Shown: positions 24,032-31,809 of the stretch, piece after piece
Position numbering within the stretch: position 1 is the stretch's first letter
Layout of the letters: every line of letters begins with the position of its first letter
NCBI GenBank assembly: GCA_009777715.1
Contig: WRLH01000028.1
Span: 1 to 36,444, forward strand
From: Lachnospiraceae bacterium
GTDB taxonomy: Bacteria > Bacillota > Clostridia > Lachnospirales > Lachnospiraceae
DNA: 36,444 nt
Direction: 5' to 3'
Program-made: the position numbers and the translations under genes
Notes under the pieces: model-generated
The model's input: the letters and a program-made list of their open reading frames with translations, nothing else
Told to the model about the DNA's origin: nothing
Database searches by the model: none

Positions 24032-24118
24032 AACAGGAAAAATGGGTTTGTGCGGATCGAGGGAGTGAACGTGGCTAATGTAATCAATGAACGTGGAAAA
24101 TGAGAATATTAGATTTGC

Positions 24119-24763
24119 TTACCCCTTACCCCTTACCTCTTCCTTTATCTTAACCGCTTCCTTGCATAACCTTGTGATTTCATCAAAATCACCGCGGTCA
24201 ATCAAATCTTTTGTGACCATCCAGCTGCCGCCGCAAGCAATAATCCGGTCAAAAGCCAGATATTTGCCGAGATTGCCTGCGCTGATTCCGCCAGTCGGCA
24301 TGAATTTAAGCCCGGAATAGGGGGCCGCTACTGCTTTGATAAAGTTAAGTCCGCCTGCCTGTTCAGCAGGGAAGAATTTTACTACCTCTAGCCCAAACTC
24401 TAAGGCGGCTTCCATATCTGATGGGGACATACAGCCCGGAGTGATAACGGCGTTTTTTTCAAGGCAATAAGAAACTATTTTCGGATTAAATCCAGGGCTG
24501 ACTATGAATTTTGCCCCGGCTTCAATTGCTTGGTCAGCTTGTTCTTTTTTTAGGACTGTTCCTGCACCAACCAGGATTTTCGGGACATTCGCCGCTATCC
24601 GGCGGATAGATTCTAAGCCCTCCGCTGTCCGGAAAGTTATTTCCGCGCAGGGTATTCCGCCAGCAAGCAATGCTTTTGCTAAAGGCACGGCTTTTTCAGC
24701 ATCGGATAAGGCAATGACTGGTACAATGCCAATTTCGTTGATTTGTTTTAAAATTTCATTCAT
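24119..24763 (-). CDS. eda: 2-keto-3-deoxy-6-phosphogluconate aldolase
   Basis: A 214-residue class I aldolase of the KDPG/KHG family that splits KDPG into pyruvate and glyceraldehyde 3-phosphate. Key features are the catalytic Glu in AEITFRT (E41), GAGTVL (66-71), SPGF (89-92), the Schiff-base Lys in VVKFFPAE (K129), PTGGIS and GGSWM. GGGAGGGAG lies just before the ATG. The KDG kinase gene 58 bases upstream makes its substrate. No uronate isomerase or dehydratase is in view, so the KDG source must be encoded elsewhere. The extreme 3' end contains a double AAGGGGT repeat. Confidence 0.95.
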   Translation of the reverse strand: MNEILKQINEIGIVPVIALSDAEKAVPLAKALLAGGIPCAEITFRTAEGLESIRRIAANVPKILVGAGTVLKKEQADQAIEAGAKFIVSPGFNPKIVSYCLEKNAVITPGCMSPSDMEAALEFGLEVVKFFPAEQAGGLNFIKAVAAPYSGLKFMPTGGISAGNLGKYLAFDRIIACGGSWMVTKDLIDRGDFDEITRLCKEAVKIKEEVRGKG

Positions 24764-24821
24764 ATTATGCTCCCTCCCAAAACCTTCGAAAGCCCTTATT
24801 TCAGAGGATATCTAGGTTTTG

Positions 24822-25910
24822 TTACCGCTCAACTCTGGCATTGCTGCCTTTCATCAATTTCTCAACCTCTTTTCTTGCCGCCGTTGATGTATCACCAGCG
24901 GTTGTCATCGCCAAAGCTCCGTGGCAGATACCATAATTAAGTGCCGTCTGATAATCATTTCCATTTAACAGCCCAAAAATAAGTCCCGAAGCAAAGCTAT
25001 CACCACCGCCAACCCGGTCAAGGATTTCGATATCATCAAAGGCAATGCCTTGATACACTTGCCCCTCGGCCCAGCAAATTGCCGACCAGCTGTTAATTGT
25101 TGCTGATTTAACTGTCCTAAGGGTCGTCCCAATCACTTTAAAATTGGGATATAAAGCAGAGGCTTGATGAATCATCTTTTTATAACCGTCCAAGTCCAAT
25201 TCGTTAAGATGTTCGTCATTTCCTGAAACCGACAGGCCAAGGCAAGCAATAAAATCTTCTTCATTGCCAATCATGACATCGACATATTTTGCTATTTCTT
25301 TGTTAACTTCCTGGGCTTTTGCTTTTCCCCCGATATCTTTCCATAATGACGGGCGATAGTTTAGGTCGTAGCTGACAATTGTCCCATGTTTTTTGGCAAT
25401 TTGCGCCGCTTCTAACACAACTTCGGCCGTGCTTTCAGAAAGGGCGGCAAAAATACCGCCAGTATGAAACCAGCGAACCCCGCATTCGCCAAAAATATGT
25501 TCCCAGTCAATATCACCTTGTTTTAATTTTGAAGCTGCGGTATTTGCCCGGTCACTAATCCCGATTGCCCCGCGAAGCCCATAACCGCGTTCAGTAAAGT
25601 TAAGCCCATTGCGGCTGCTCCGCCCGATTCCGTCAAAAGCGGCCCACTTGATGAAGCGGGTATCAACGCCGCCTTGCAAAATGAAATCTTCAATCAGCCA
25701 GCCGATATCGTTGTCAGCAAAAGCGGTTACAATTGCCGTATTTAGCTTAAAGCATTTCCTTAAGCCCCGGGCGACATTGTATTCGCCGCCCCCCTCCCAA
25801 GCCCGGAAATTCCGCGCCGTCCGGATGCGGCCTTCGCCGGGGTCAAGCCGGAGCATAACCTCGCCTAGTGATATTTCATCAAACATAGCGTTTTCTTTAA
25901 TTTTCAACAT
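24822..25910 (-). CDS. kdgK: 2-keto-3-deoxygluconate kinase (PfkB family)
   Basis: A 362-residue sugar kinase that phosphorylates KDG to KDPG. Features are the N-terminal EISLGEVMLRLDPG (12-25), the substrate loop EGGGEYNVARGL (39-50), and the PfkB signature DRVGGGDSFASGL (298-310) with catalytic Asp D304. The neighbouring aldolase gene supports KDG as substrate over other PfkB sugars. Its start overlaps the Sir2 gene end by 14 bases, with AGAGGAG placed inside the Sir2 coding region, so the two are translationally linked. It is somewhat longer than typical KdgK (310-340 residues) but of the size seen in clostridia. Confidence 0.92.
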   Translation of the reverse strand: MLKIKENAMFDEISLGEVMLRLDPGEGRIRTARNFRAWEGGGEYNVARGLRKCFKLNTAIVTAFADNDIGWLIEDFILQGGVDTRFIKWAAFDGIGRSSRNGLNFTERGYGLRGAIGISDRANTAASKLKQGDIDWEHIFGECGVRWFHTGGIFAALSESTAEVVLEAAQIAKKHGTIVSYDLNYRPSLWKDIGGKAKAQEVNKEIAKYVDVMIGNEEDFIACLGLSVSGNDEHLNELDLDGYKKMIHQASALYPNFKVIGTTLRTVKSATINSWSAICWAEGQVYQGIAFDDIEILDRVGGGDSFASGLIFGLLNGNDYQTALNYGICHGALAMTTAGDTSTAARKEVEKLMKGSNARVER

Positions 25911-26634
25911 TTGATTCTCCTCTTAATATTTCGCCGATATTTCCTTTAATAATTATATCCGCGTGTTCGTCACGCGGCGTAGCCGATTTATTGATGACAA
26001 CAAGATGGCTGCCTTTAAAATAATCAATCAGCCCTGCTGCCGGATAAACCACCAAAGATGTGCCGCCGATAATTAAAACATCAGCATTGGCGATATAATT
26101 GACTGCTTCGGTCAATACGTTTTGGTTAAGTCCTTCTTCATATAAAACAACATCAGGCTTAACCTGTCCGCCGCAATGGCAGCGCGGAACTGAAACCGAC
26201 TTTAGAATATATTCTGCTGAATAAAACTCGCCGCAAGTTTCACAATAATTGCGTAAAACTGAACCATGTAGTTCAAGGACTTTTTGGCTTCCGGCTGCTT
26301 GGTGAAGCCCATCGATATTTTGCGTAATAACCGCCGCCAATTTGCCCTCGCGTTCCCATTCTGCCAACTTATAATGGGCCGCATTCGGTTTCGCGTCAAG
26401 GCAAATCATCTTGTCACGATAAAAACGGAAAAATTCATCAGCATAATGGCGGTAAAAAGTATAGCTTAACATTTTTTCGGGCGGATAGTCGTATTTTTGG
26501 TTATACAGGCCATCAACGCTACGGAAATCCGGAATCCCGCTTTCCGTTGAAACCCCAGCCCCGCCGAAAAAAACCATCTTGCTCGCCTTGCTCGCGACCT
26601 TTTTTAGTTCTTCAATTGCTTTTAGGTTATCCAT
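25897..26634 (-). CDS. Sir2-type NAD-dependent protein deacylase
   Basis: A 245-residue sirtuin. The NAD-binding motif GAGVSTESGIPDFRS is at 25-39, TQNIDGLHQAAG at 104-115, the catalytic His in ELHGS (H123), a zinc site CETC...CHC (C131, C134, C152, C154), and GTSLVVYPAAGL near the end. It removes acyl groups from lysines using NAD. The ATG at 26634, with AGGA six bases before it, is preferred to a TTG two codons earlier. It is unusual that it leads the kdgK-eda gene pair. A tRNA-Glu gene lies 32 bases upstream on the same strand with no terminator between. Confidence 0.95.
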   Translation of the reverse strand: MDNLKAIEELKKVASKASKMVFFGGAGVSTESGIPDFRSVDGLYNQKYDYPPEKMLSYTFYRHYADEFFRFYRDKMICLDAKPNAAHYKLAEWEREGKLAAVITQNIDGLHQAAGSQKVLELHGSVLRNYCETCGEFYSAEYILKSVSVPRCHCGGQVKPDVVLYEEGLNQNVLTEAVNYIANADVLIIGGTSLVVYPAAGLIDYFKGSHLVVINKSATPRDEHADIIIKGNIGEILRGESNVEN

Positions 26635-26666
26635 TCTCAATCCTATTTACGCTTCATAAAAATACA

Positions 26667-26738
26667 TGACCCCTACGGGAATCGAACCCGTGTTACCGCC
26701 GTGAGAGGGCGGTGTCTTGACCGCTTGACCAAGGGGCC
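26667..26738 (-). tRNA. tRNA-Glu (anticodon CTC)
   Basis: Read on the minus strand, the 72-base gene starts GGCCCCTTGGTCAAGCGGTC and folds with acceptor stem GGCCCCT/AGGGGTC and an A73. The anticodon stem CCGCC/GGCGG holds loop CTCTCAC (anticodon CTC), and the T arm is ACGGGTTCGATTCCCGT. CCA is not encoded. The Sir2 gene follows closely on the same strand. Confidence 0.95.
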
Positions 26739-26787
26739 TAAAAGCTGCTAAAAATCCCTGCAACAAATCTTTATTTTAAGAAAATTA

Positions 26788-27024
26788 TTAAGCAAACAAT
26801 TTATCAATTGGAACCTCCAAAATTTCGGAAAATGCTTTTAACTCAAAATCGGTAACTGTTCTTTCGTAACTTTCAATTCTGCATATTGAGCCGCGGCATA
26901 TGTAAATGGCATAAGCTTCAAGGCGTTCTGATAAATCCTGTTGGCTTAGGCCCATCTTAATACGGTACTTTCTTACGTTATCTCCAACTAAATTATATAG
27001 TTCAAGATCAATAATTCGCGCCAT
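26788..27024 (-). CDS. Small XRE-family helix-turn-helix regulator
   Basis: A 78-residue Cro/C1-type DNA-binding protein. The helix-turn-helix lies in VRKYRIKMGLSQQDLSERLE (about 17-36), followed by the family's conserved CRGSICRIES and TVTDFELKAFSEIL. There is no sensing domain. AAAGGAG lies before two consecutive ATG codons (27027 and 27024); either may be used. It is upstream of tRNA-Glu and Sir2 on the same strand, with about 49 bases between its stop and the tRNA. Targets are unknown. The stretch 26896-26913 is identical over 18 bases to the 13-bp repeat array at 22380-22397. Confidence 0.85.
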   Translation of the reverse strand: MARIIDLELYNLVGDNVRKYRIKMGLSQQDLSERLEAYAIYICRGSICRIESYERTVTDFELKAFSEILEVPIDKLFA

Positions 27025-27102
27025 CATCCTTTCTCCTTTGTGACAATTATACCTTATTATCATAAAAAATAATAGTAAATAATGTCTTAAGAGAGGACAA
27101 TT

Positions 27103-28413
27103 TTAACGGCCAATGCTATAATATTCAATTCCAGCCGCCCTCATCGCGTTTGGATCGCAGATATTCCTGCCATCATAAACTAAAGGCGTGTGCATTTTTT
27201 CTTTATATTTATCCGGAGTTATGCTAATTATTTCTGGCCATTCGGTAAAAATAAAACAAATATTAGCACCGGATAAGGCTTCAAGGGGATCATCTGCATA
27301 ACTTATCGTCCCATTGCTATAGCTTCCGGCGGGAAACTCAAACTGCGCCCGGCTAATGGCTTTGGGGTCATAAGCAATAACATCAGCACCTTGGGCTAAT
27401 AAAAGCCTCAAATTGTCGGCCGCCGGGGCTTCGCGCATATCGTCTGTCCCTGCTTTAAACGCCAAGCCCAGGACAGCGACTTTTAAGCCGTCAAAAGTAA
27501 TCATCCGTTTTTTGGCTTTTTCAAAAAGCCGCGTTTTCTGGCGTTCATTTACAGAAACACACGCCTCAACTGTCTTAAGCTTATAGCCGTGATTCTGGGC
27601 AAGATAATCTAGGGCTTTTGTGTCTTTGGGGAAACAGCTTCCGCCAAACCCGATTCCGGCATTTAAGAAACGCGAGCCGATCCGCTCATCAAAGCGCATT
27701 CCCTCGGCAACATCAGTAATATCCGCGCCAACAAGTTCACAAAGATTGGCGATCTCATTCATATATGATATTTTTAGCGCAAGGAAATCATTACAAGCAT
27801 ATTTTATCATTTCCGCTGAGCGGCGTTTGACCGAAACAATCGGCAGGTTAAACGGCTCGTAAATCTTAAGAAGCAAGGCTTCGGCTTCTTTGCTTTCAGT
27901 CCCAATAATAATCCGCGCCGCGTTAAATGTATCATGGACCGCTGTTCCTTGTGCCAAAAATTCCGGATTGGAAGCAACAGAAACTTTCACGTCATTAACC
28001 AGGAAATCCTTGATAAATTGTTCTACTTTATCATTCGTCCCGACCGGAACTGTTGACTTGACGACAACAAGGCAATCTTTTTCAATTGTCTCCGCGATTT
28101 GGCGGGAAACACTTGCAATATAGCTAAGATTTGCACTTCCGTCAGGAAGCTCCGGCGTACCGACGCCAATAAAAATCGCATCGGCAAAACGATAGGCTTC
28201 ACGATAATCAGTTGTGAAATGAAGTGTCCCGGCTTGATTGTTTTTCTTTATCAGCTCTTCAAGGCCCTCTTCAAAAATCGGCGAAATGCCCTCTTTCATC
28301 ATTGCTACTTTTTTTTCATCTACATCAACGCAGGTGACATGATAACCCTTGTCGGCAAAACAAACACCCGCAACTAATCCGACATATCCAGTTCCAGCTA
28401 TTGCAATATTCAT
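27103..28413 (-). CDS. UDP-glucose 6-dehydrogenase
   Basis: A 436-residue enzyme that oxidises UDP-glucose to UDP-glucuronate using two NAD. It has the Rossmann motif IAIAGTGYVGLVAG (3-16), GVGTP (83-87), KSTVPVGT (119-126), NPEFLAQG (149-156) and the catalytic Cys in GFGGSCFPKD (C260). UDP-glucuronate is a precursor of surface polysaccharides, which fits the glycosyltransferase and sugar genes upstream on this strand. An in-frame TTG seven codons earlier lies inside the AAAGGAG ribosome site, so the ATG start is preferred. Symbols ugd, tuaD and ywqF are all used for such genes, so none is assigned. Confidence 0.95.
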   Translation of the reverse strand: MNIAIAGTGYVGLVAGVCFADKGYHVTCVDVDEKKVAMMKEGISPIFEEGLEELIKKNNQAGTLHFTTDYREAYRFADAIFIGVGTPELPDGSANLSYIASVSRQIAETIEKDCLVVVKSTVPVGTNDKVEQFIKDFLVNDVKVSVASNPEFLAQGTAVHDTFNAARIIIGTESKEAEALLLKIYEPFNLPIVSVKRRSAEMIKYACNDFLALKISYMNEIANLCELVGADITDVAEGMRFDERIGSRFLNAGIGFGGSCFPKDTKALDYLAQNHGYKLKTVEACVSVNERQKTRLFEKAKKRMITFDGLKVAVLGLAFKAGTDDMREAPAADNLRLLLAQGADVIAYDPKAISRAQFEFPAGSYSNGTISYADDPLEALSGANICFIFTEWPEIISITPDKYKEKMHTPLVYDGRNICDPNAMRAAGIEYYSIGR

Positions 28414-28502
28414 ATATCCATGCTCTCCTTTCAAAGTGTTTTATTTGGCGACGCTATTGTCCTATATAAAAAAGCGCAGTTGTGTAAATCCTTTGATTTG
28501 CG

Positions 28503-29441
28503 TCAGCTGCCGAGCGACACTATTTTCTCTTTTATGACATATTGCGGCGAATTGTTCATTGTAATATACATACGCCCGATATATTCACCAACCAGCCCAA
28601 GCATTAAAAGAATCAGGCCGCCGATTACCAAAATCGCCGAAATAAGGGCGGCAAACCCAATCACCATCCCCGGCGGGGCAATAAAAATCCTTCTTGCAAT
28701 CGTATAAAGAGCATAAATAAAGCCATTAAACGCGCTAAAAGCCCCGACTAGGGTTGCAATCCGCAAAGGTTTAATGCTAAAAGCTGTAAATCCGTTAAGC
28801 CACAAGGCAAATAGTTTTCCGATCGTATAACCGGAAGCCCCGTTTATCCTGGCCCGGTGGCTGACATCAACATTAACAATGTTTTTTGTCGTCCGAAGTA
28901 CCAAGCCGATTACATAAGGATAAGCCCCGTCATATCTTTTTATTTCCTCTGCAACAAAAGATTTGACGGCAAAATAGCTAGAAATATAAAGATTTTTGGG
29001 TTTGCTCAACATGATCCGCGTCATTAAATCATTAATCCGGCTGCCGATCTTGCGGAGGCCTGAATGCTGTTTGTGAATGTATTTTGCATATGCTGCGTCA
29101 GCTCCGGCTTCAAGGGCTTTGATTAATTTGCCCGCTTCCGCCGCCGGGGTCTGGCCATCATCATCAAGGCAGATGACGATCTCGCCTTTTGCTTCCTTAA
29201 AGCCAGCCATCAATGCAGCGTGTTGGCCAAAATTGCGGGCAAAATTTATGCCAATCAGATGGGATTTTTCTTGGCACAATGCTTTTATGACATCAAAAGT
29301 ATTATCCGGCGAATCATCATTAACCAGAATAATTTCATAATCATAGCCTGTCATTAAGTTCATTGTTTCATCAATCTCATTGACCACCGCCCTTAGCGTT
29401 TCTGCGGATCGGTAGCAAGGAATGATATAGCTGATTTGCAT
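28503..29441 (-). CDS. Family 2 glycosyltransferase, DPM1/GtrB-like
   Basis: A protein of about 312 residues that probably transfers a sugar from a nucleotide sugar to a polyprenyl phosphate. The GT-A fold shows ISYIIPCYRS (3-12), ILVNDDSPDN (38-47), the donor/metal motif CLDDDGQTP (91-99) and an acceptor-side HRARINGASGY (194-204). Two C-terminal membrane helices (about 228-248 and 258-285) match the GtrB/ArnC/DPM1-like architecture. The ATG is 13 bases after AAGGAG; an ATG 19 codons earlier overlaps the previous gene and has no good ribosome site. The leader holds three small hairpins. Confidence 0.9.
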   Translation of the reverse strand: MQISYIIPCYRSAETLRAVVNEIDETMNLMTGYDYEIILVNDDSPDNTFDVIKALCQEKSHLIGINFARNFGQHAALMAGFKEAKGEIVICLDDDGQTPAAEAGKLIKALEAGADAAYAKYIHKQHSGLRKIGSRINDLMTRIMLSKPKNLYISSYFAVKSFVAEEIKRYDGAYPYVIGLVLRTTKNIVNVDVSHRARINGASGYTIGKLFALWLNGFTAFSIKPLRIATLVGAFSAFNGFIYALYTIARRIFIAPPGMVIGFAALISAILVIGGLILLMLGLVGEYIGRMYITMNNSPQYVIKEKIVSLGS

Positions 29442-29461
29442 TTTATAAAAGAGGCTCCTTC

Positions 29462-29516
29462 CAATGCCTGGAAACTTTGAGCGTAGCTCAAATTTCATCC
29501 CGAATCATGATTCGGG
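29462..29516. repeat. Cluster of three hairpins between GNAT and glycosyltransferase genes
   Basis: The perfect 18-bp palindrome CCCGAATCATGATTCGGG (29499-29516) lies in the last codons of the GNAT gene. Next to it are TTTGAGC/GCTCAAA with a 3-base loop, and TTCCA/TGGAA. Together they could act as an intercistronic RNA structure ahead of the glycosyltransferase start at 29441. Confidence 0.6.
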
Positions 29517-30058
29517 TTTACATCCTTCAATTTCGACATTAAGATAATATCTACAAATTCACCCTCGATTTTTACTTCATCTTTTAGATAAGCCTCCCGG
29601 ATAAATCCAGCCTTGAGATAACTTTTTTCGGCCGCGGCATTCGTGGAAATAAGCCGGAGAAAAACTTTATGAAGCTTTAGGGCATTAAAAGCATAATCCA
29701 GCATAAGAAGCGCCGCTTCTGTGCCATACCCTAAGCCAATTGCGTCTTTTTCCCCAATAAAAACCCCAAATTCGGCTTTCTCATTGCCAGAATCGATGTC
29801 CCTAAGGAAAGTCACGCCAACCGGCCTTAGGCCCGTCTTTTCTAAGATAATGAACTGGGCTGCTTTTCCTGTCTCAATCATCAAACGAATCCATTCATGA
29901 TGGCCGTCAACCGTAAAAGGCTTGCGGTAAATCATATTATCCCTTATAAAAGGCTGATTGCGCCAGTTAACAATCAAATCCGTATCAGCATAATCCGCCG
30001 GGCGTAAGCAAATTTTTTCGCCATCAATAATTGAACACTTCATTGTATCATACTTCAT
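29495..30058 (-). CDS. GNAT acetyltransferase (RimL/PseH-like), possibly amino-sugar N-acetyltransferase
   Basis: A 187-residue RimJ/RimL-type acetyltransferase. It has ICLRPADYADTDLIVNWRN (16-34), the acetyl-CoA loop IGLGYGTEAALLML (107-120) and the C-terminal NAAAEKSYLKAGFIRE (140-155). It overlaps the upstream membrane-protein gene by ATGA. In a cluster with an RffA-type aminotransferase, it may N-acetylate the 4-amino sugar that RffA makes, as RffC and PseH do in other bacteria; this is inference from context. The last seven codons (NPNHDSG) are encoded by a perfect palindrome and may be a late addition to the protein. Confidence 0.82.
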   Translation of the reverse strand: MKYDTMKCSIIDGEKICLRPADYADTDLIVNWRNQPFIRDNMIYRKPFTVDGHHEWIRLMIETGKAAQFIILEKTGLRPVGVTFLRDIDSGNEKAEFGVFIGEKDAIGLGYGTEAALLMLDYAFNALKLHKVFLRLISTNAAAEKSYLKAGFIREAYLKDEVKIEGEFVDIILMSKLKDVNPNHDSG

Positions 30059-31809
30059 CTAAGCTTGTACACCTCCAATTTATCCGCAATCAAATCAATC
30101 CTTTCGGGTGCGATTATTTCCCCGCGTTCCGCATAATAAGCACTCAGCCAATCAATGTCAAATTTTATGTCATTGATAAAATAAACATTATCGTAGCGTA
30201 GCAAAGCTTCAAACATTGTTATTTCCGGGGCAATCAGGCGGTTAAGCTTTTTCTGGTGAAGCGGGCTATTTACTGCCCACCCCCCCATTATATCATAATT
30301 GGCAGGGCGCTTAACCATTTTTGCCAGTAGTTTTTCCGAATACTGAACCGAAGAATAAACATCGATAAAATAAAAATTACCGGGTCTAGTGCTTGTGTAT
30401 TCCTGCATTAAAAGCCAAGCCTGGTTCGTGGTTTCGCGGGTCTCTAATTCGGCAGCGGTACGATTAAGCATTGCCGGAACATTCCCCAGAGCAATGATCA
30501 GCGCAACCAAAGCCATAACCGCCGGGAAAGATTTGTTAAAAGATTTCGCCTTTTTGTCGGCCGGAGTAACAGATTCAGCCAGAATCATTAACAGCAAAAT
30601 GCCCATTTCGATAAAATAAAGGGAGTGGCTTAATCGGGGCGGATAACGCTCACCCATCAAAATAAAGAGCCATAGTAAGCTGCGGACACTTATGAGCAAT
30701 GAAATAATGCCAATGCTGCGCCAAAAGCGGCTGTAAAAATTCGCCAGCCCAATTAACATCGCATAACCAAGCAGAATAAGGCTATTATAGGGATAATGGC
30801 CATGCTCACCCCCATTGGTCAACAAAAAAGCATAGAGGCGCAGCTGCTGGTTAAAACGTTCCTTAAAGGAAAGGTTTTCATTACGCCGTTCTCCGGCATA
30901 ACCCGCAATTTCACCAAGCGTTCTTTCATCAATTTTGGCAGAGAGGCCAAAGTTATAGTTTTTTAGTAAATTTACCTCGCCATAAGTAAAACCAAGGCTG
31001 TGATAAAAAGTGACATTGGCGTCATATTCGGGAATGGACTGGAAATCATATAATTCCGTCCGGTTGGCAAAAAATTGATTAAACTTCCGCCACTCTTTGC
31101 TGCTGGTGGCAATTAAGTCAATTGTTTGCGAAGCAAGAAGCATTAGAAGCAAAACTCCAAACAGGGCAAAATATTTTGCAAAATTAAGTTTCGTAAAGGC
31201 TGGCTTTTCTTGGCTCAACTTAAAAATCCCGGCAACTAAGACAAAAGGAAGCAAAAGCAAAAGCATCCACGGCCGGAGCAAAAAGGCAATCAGTATAAGG
31301 ATAATCGGCAAAAGATTGGCTTTAATAAATGCCTTGATTGGTGCAGATCCATCACTTGCAATAAAACAAAAAACAGCGGCCGTTGTGAGCATTGCGCTGG
31401 TAATCGTGTATTGGACAAAAACTAAATGCTCAAGCATTGTTGCGGTAATGATGATAAACTGCAAAACTAACAATAGTATTTTTTTAAAAATAGTACGGAT
31501 AAATTTGAGGCTTAATAAGGCAATCAGAAAAATGCTGCCGAACTGGCAGAGCAAAAGAAACAGCCCATACCAAGGGACAGCAGGAATAACCCGGTAAAAC
31601 AAGCTGATAAATAAGCTAAGCGGAAAAAGCATTTGAATATTGCGGGGTTCAGGCGTCCCGGTATAAATCCCGGCCAGGATGTCTTTCATCAGGACATCGT
31701 CATTTAGGGCAAAATAATAATCATAACGGGAGCTGACAAAAAAAATCAGCACTAGCAGATAAACCCCAGCAAGAATGTAATTTTGATATTTTCCCAAAAA
31801 AGTTTTCAA
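30055..31809 (-). CDS. Polytopic membrane protein, possible GT-C-type glycosyltransferase
   Basis: A 584-residue integral membrane protein. Hydrophobic helices recur from residue 11 (ILAGVYLLVLIFFVSS) through about 460, at least nine or ten in all, with a soluble C-terminal region of about 120 residues (YNDIMGGWAV, IAPERIDLI). After the first helix lies YFALNDDVLMKDILAG (32-47), an acidic loop like those of GT-C transferases that use lipid-linked sugars. I do not recognise a named family. It overlaps both neighbours by four bases, so it is firmly within the polysaccharide operon. Confidence 0.7.
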   Translation of the reverse strand: MKTFLGKYQNYILAGVYLLVLIFFVSSRYDYYFALNDDVLMKDILAGIYTGTPEPRNIQMLFPLSLFISLFYRVIPAVPWYGLFLLLCQFGSIFLIALLSLKFIRTIFKKILLLVLQFIIITATMLEHLVFVQYTITSAMLTTAAVFCFIASDGSAPIKAFIKANLLPIILILIAFLLRPWMLLLLLPFVLVAGIFKLSQEKPAFTKLNFAKYFALFGVLLLMLLASQTIDLIATSSKEWRKFNQFFANRTELYDFQSIPEYDANVTFYHSLGFTYGEVNLLKNYNFGLSAKIDERTLGEIAGYAGERRNENLSFKERFNQQLRLYAFLLTNGGEHGHYPYNSLILLGYAMLIGLANFYSRFWRSIGIISLLISVRSLLWLFILMGERYPPRLSHSLYFIEMGILLLMILAESVTPADKKAKSFNKSFPAVMALVALIIALGNVPAMLNRTAAELETRETTNQAWLLMQEYTSTRPGNFYFIDVYSSVQYSEKLLAKMVKRPANYDIMGGWAVNSPLHQKKLNRLIAPEITMFEALLRYDNVYFINDIKFDIDWLSAYYAERGEIIAPERIDLIADKLEVYKLR

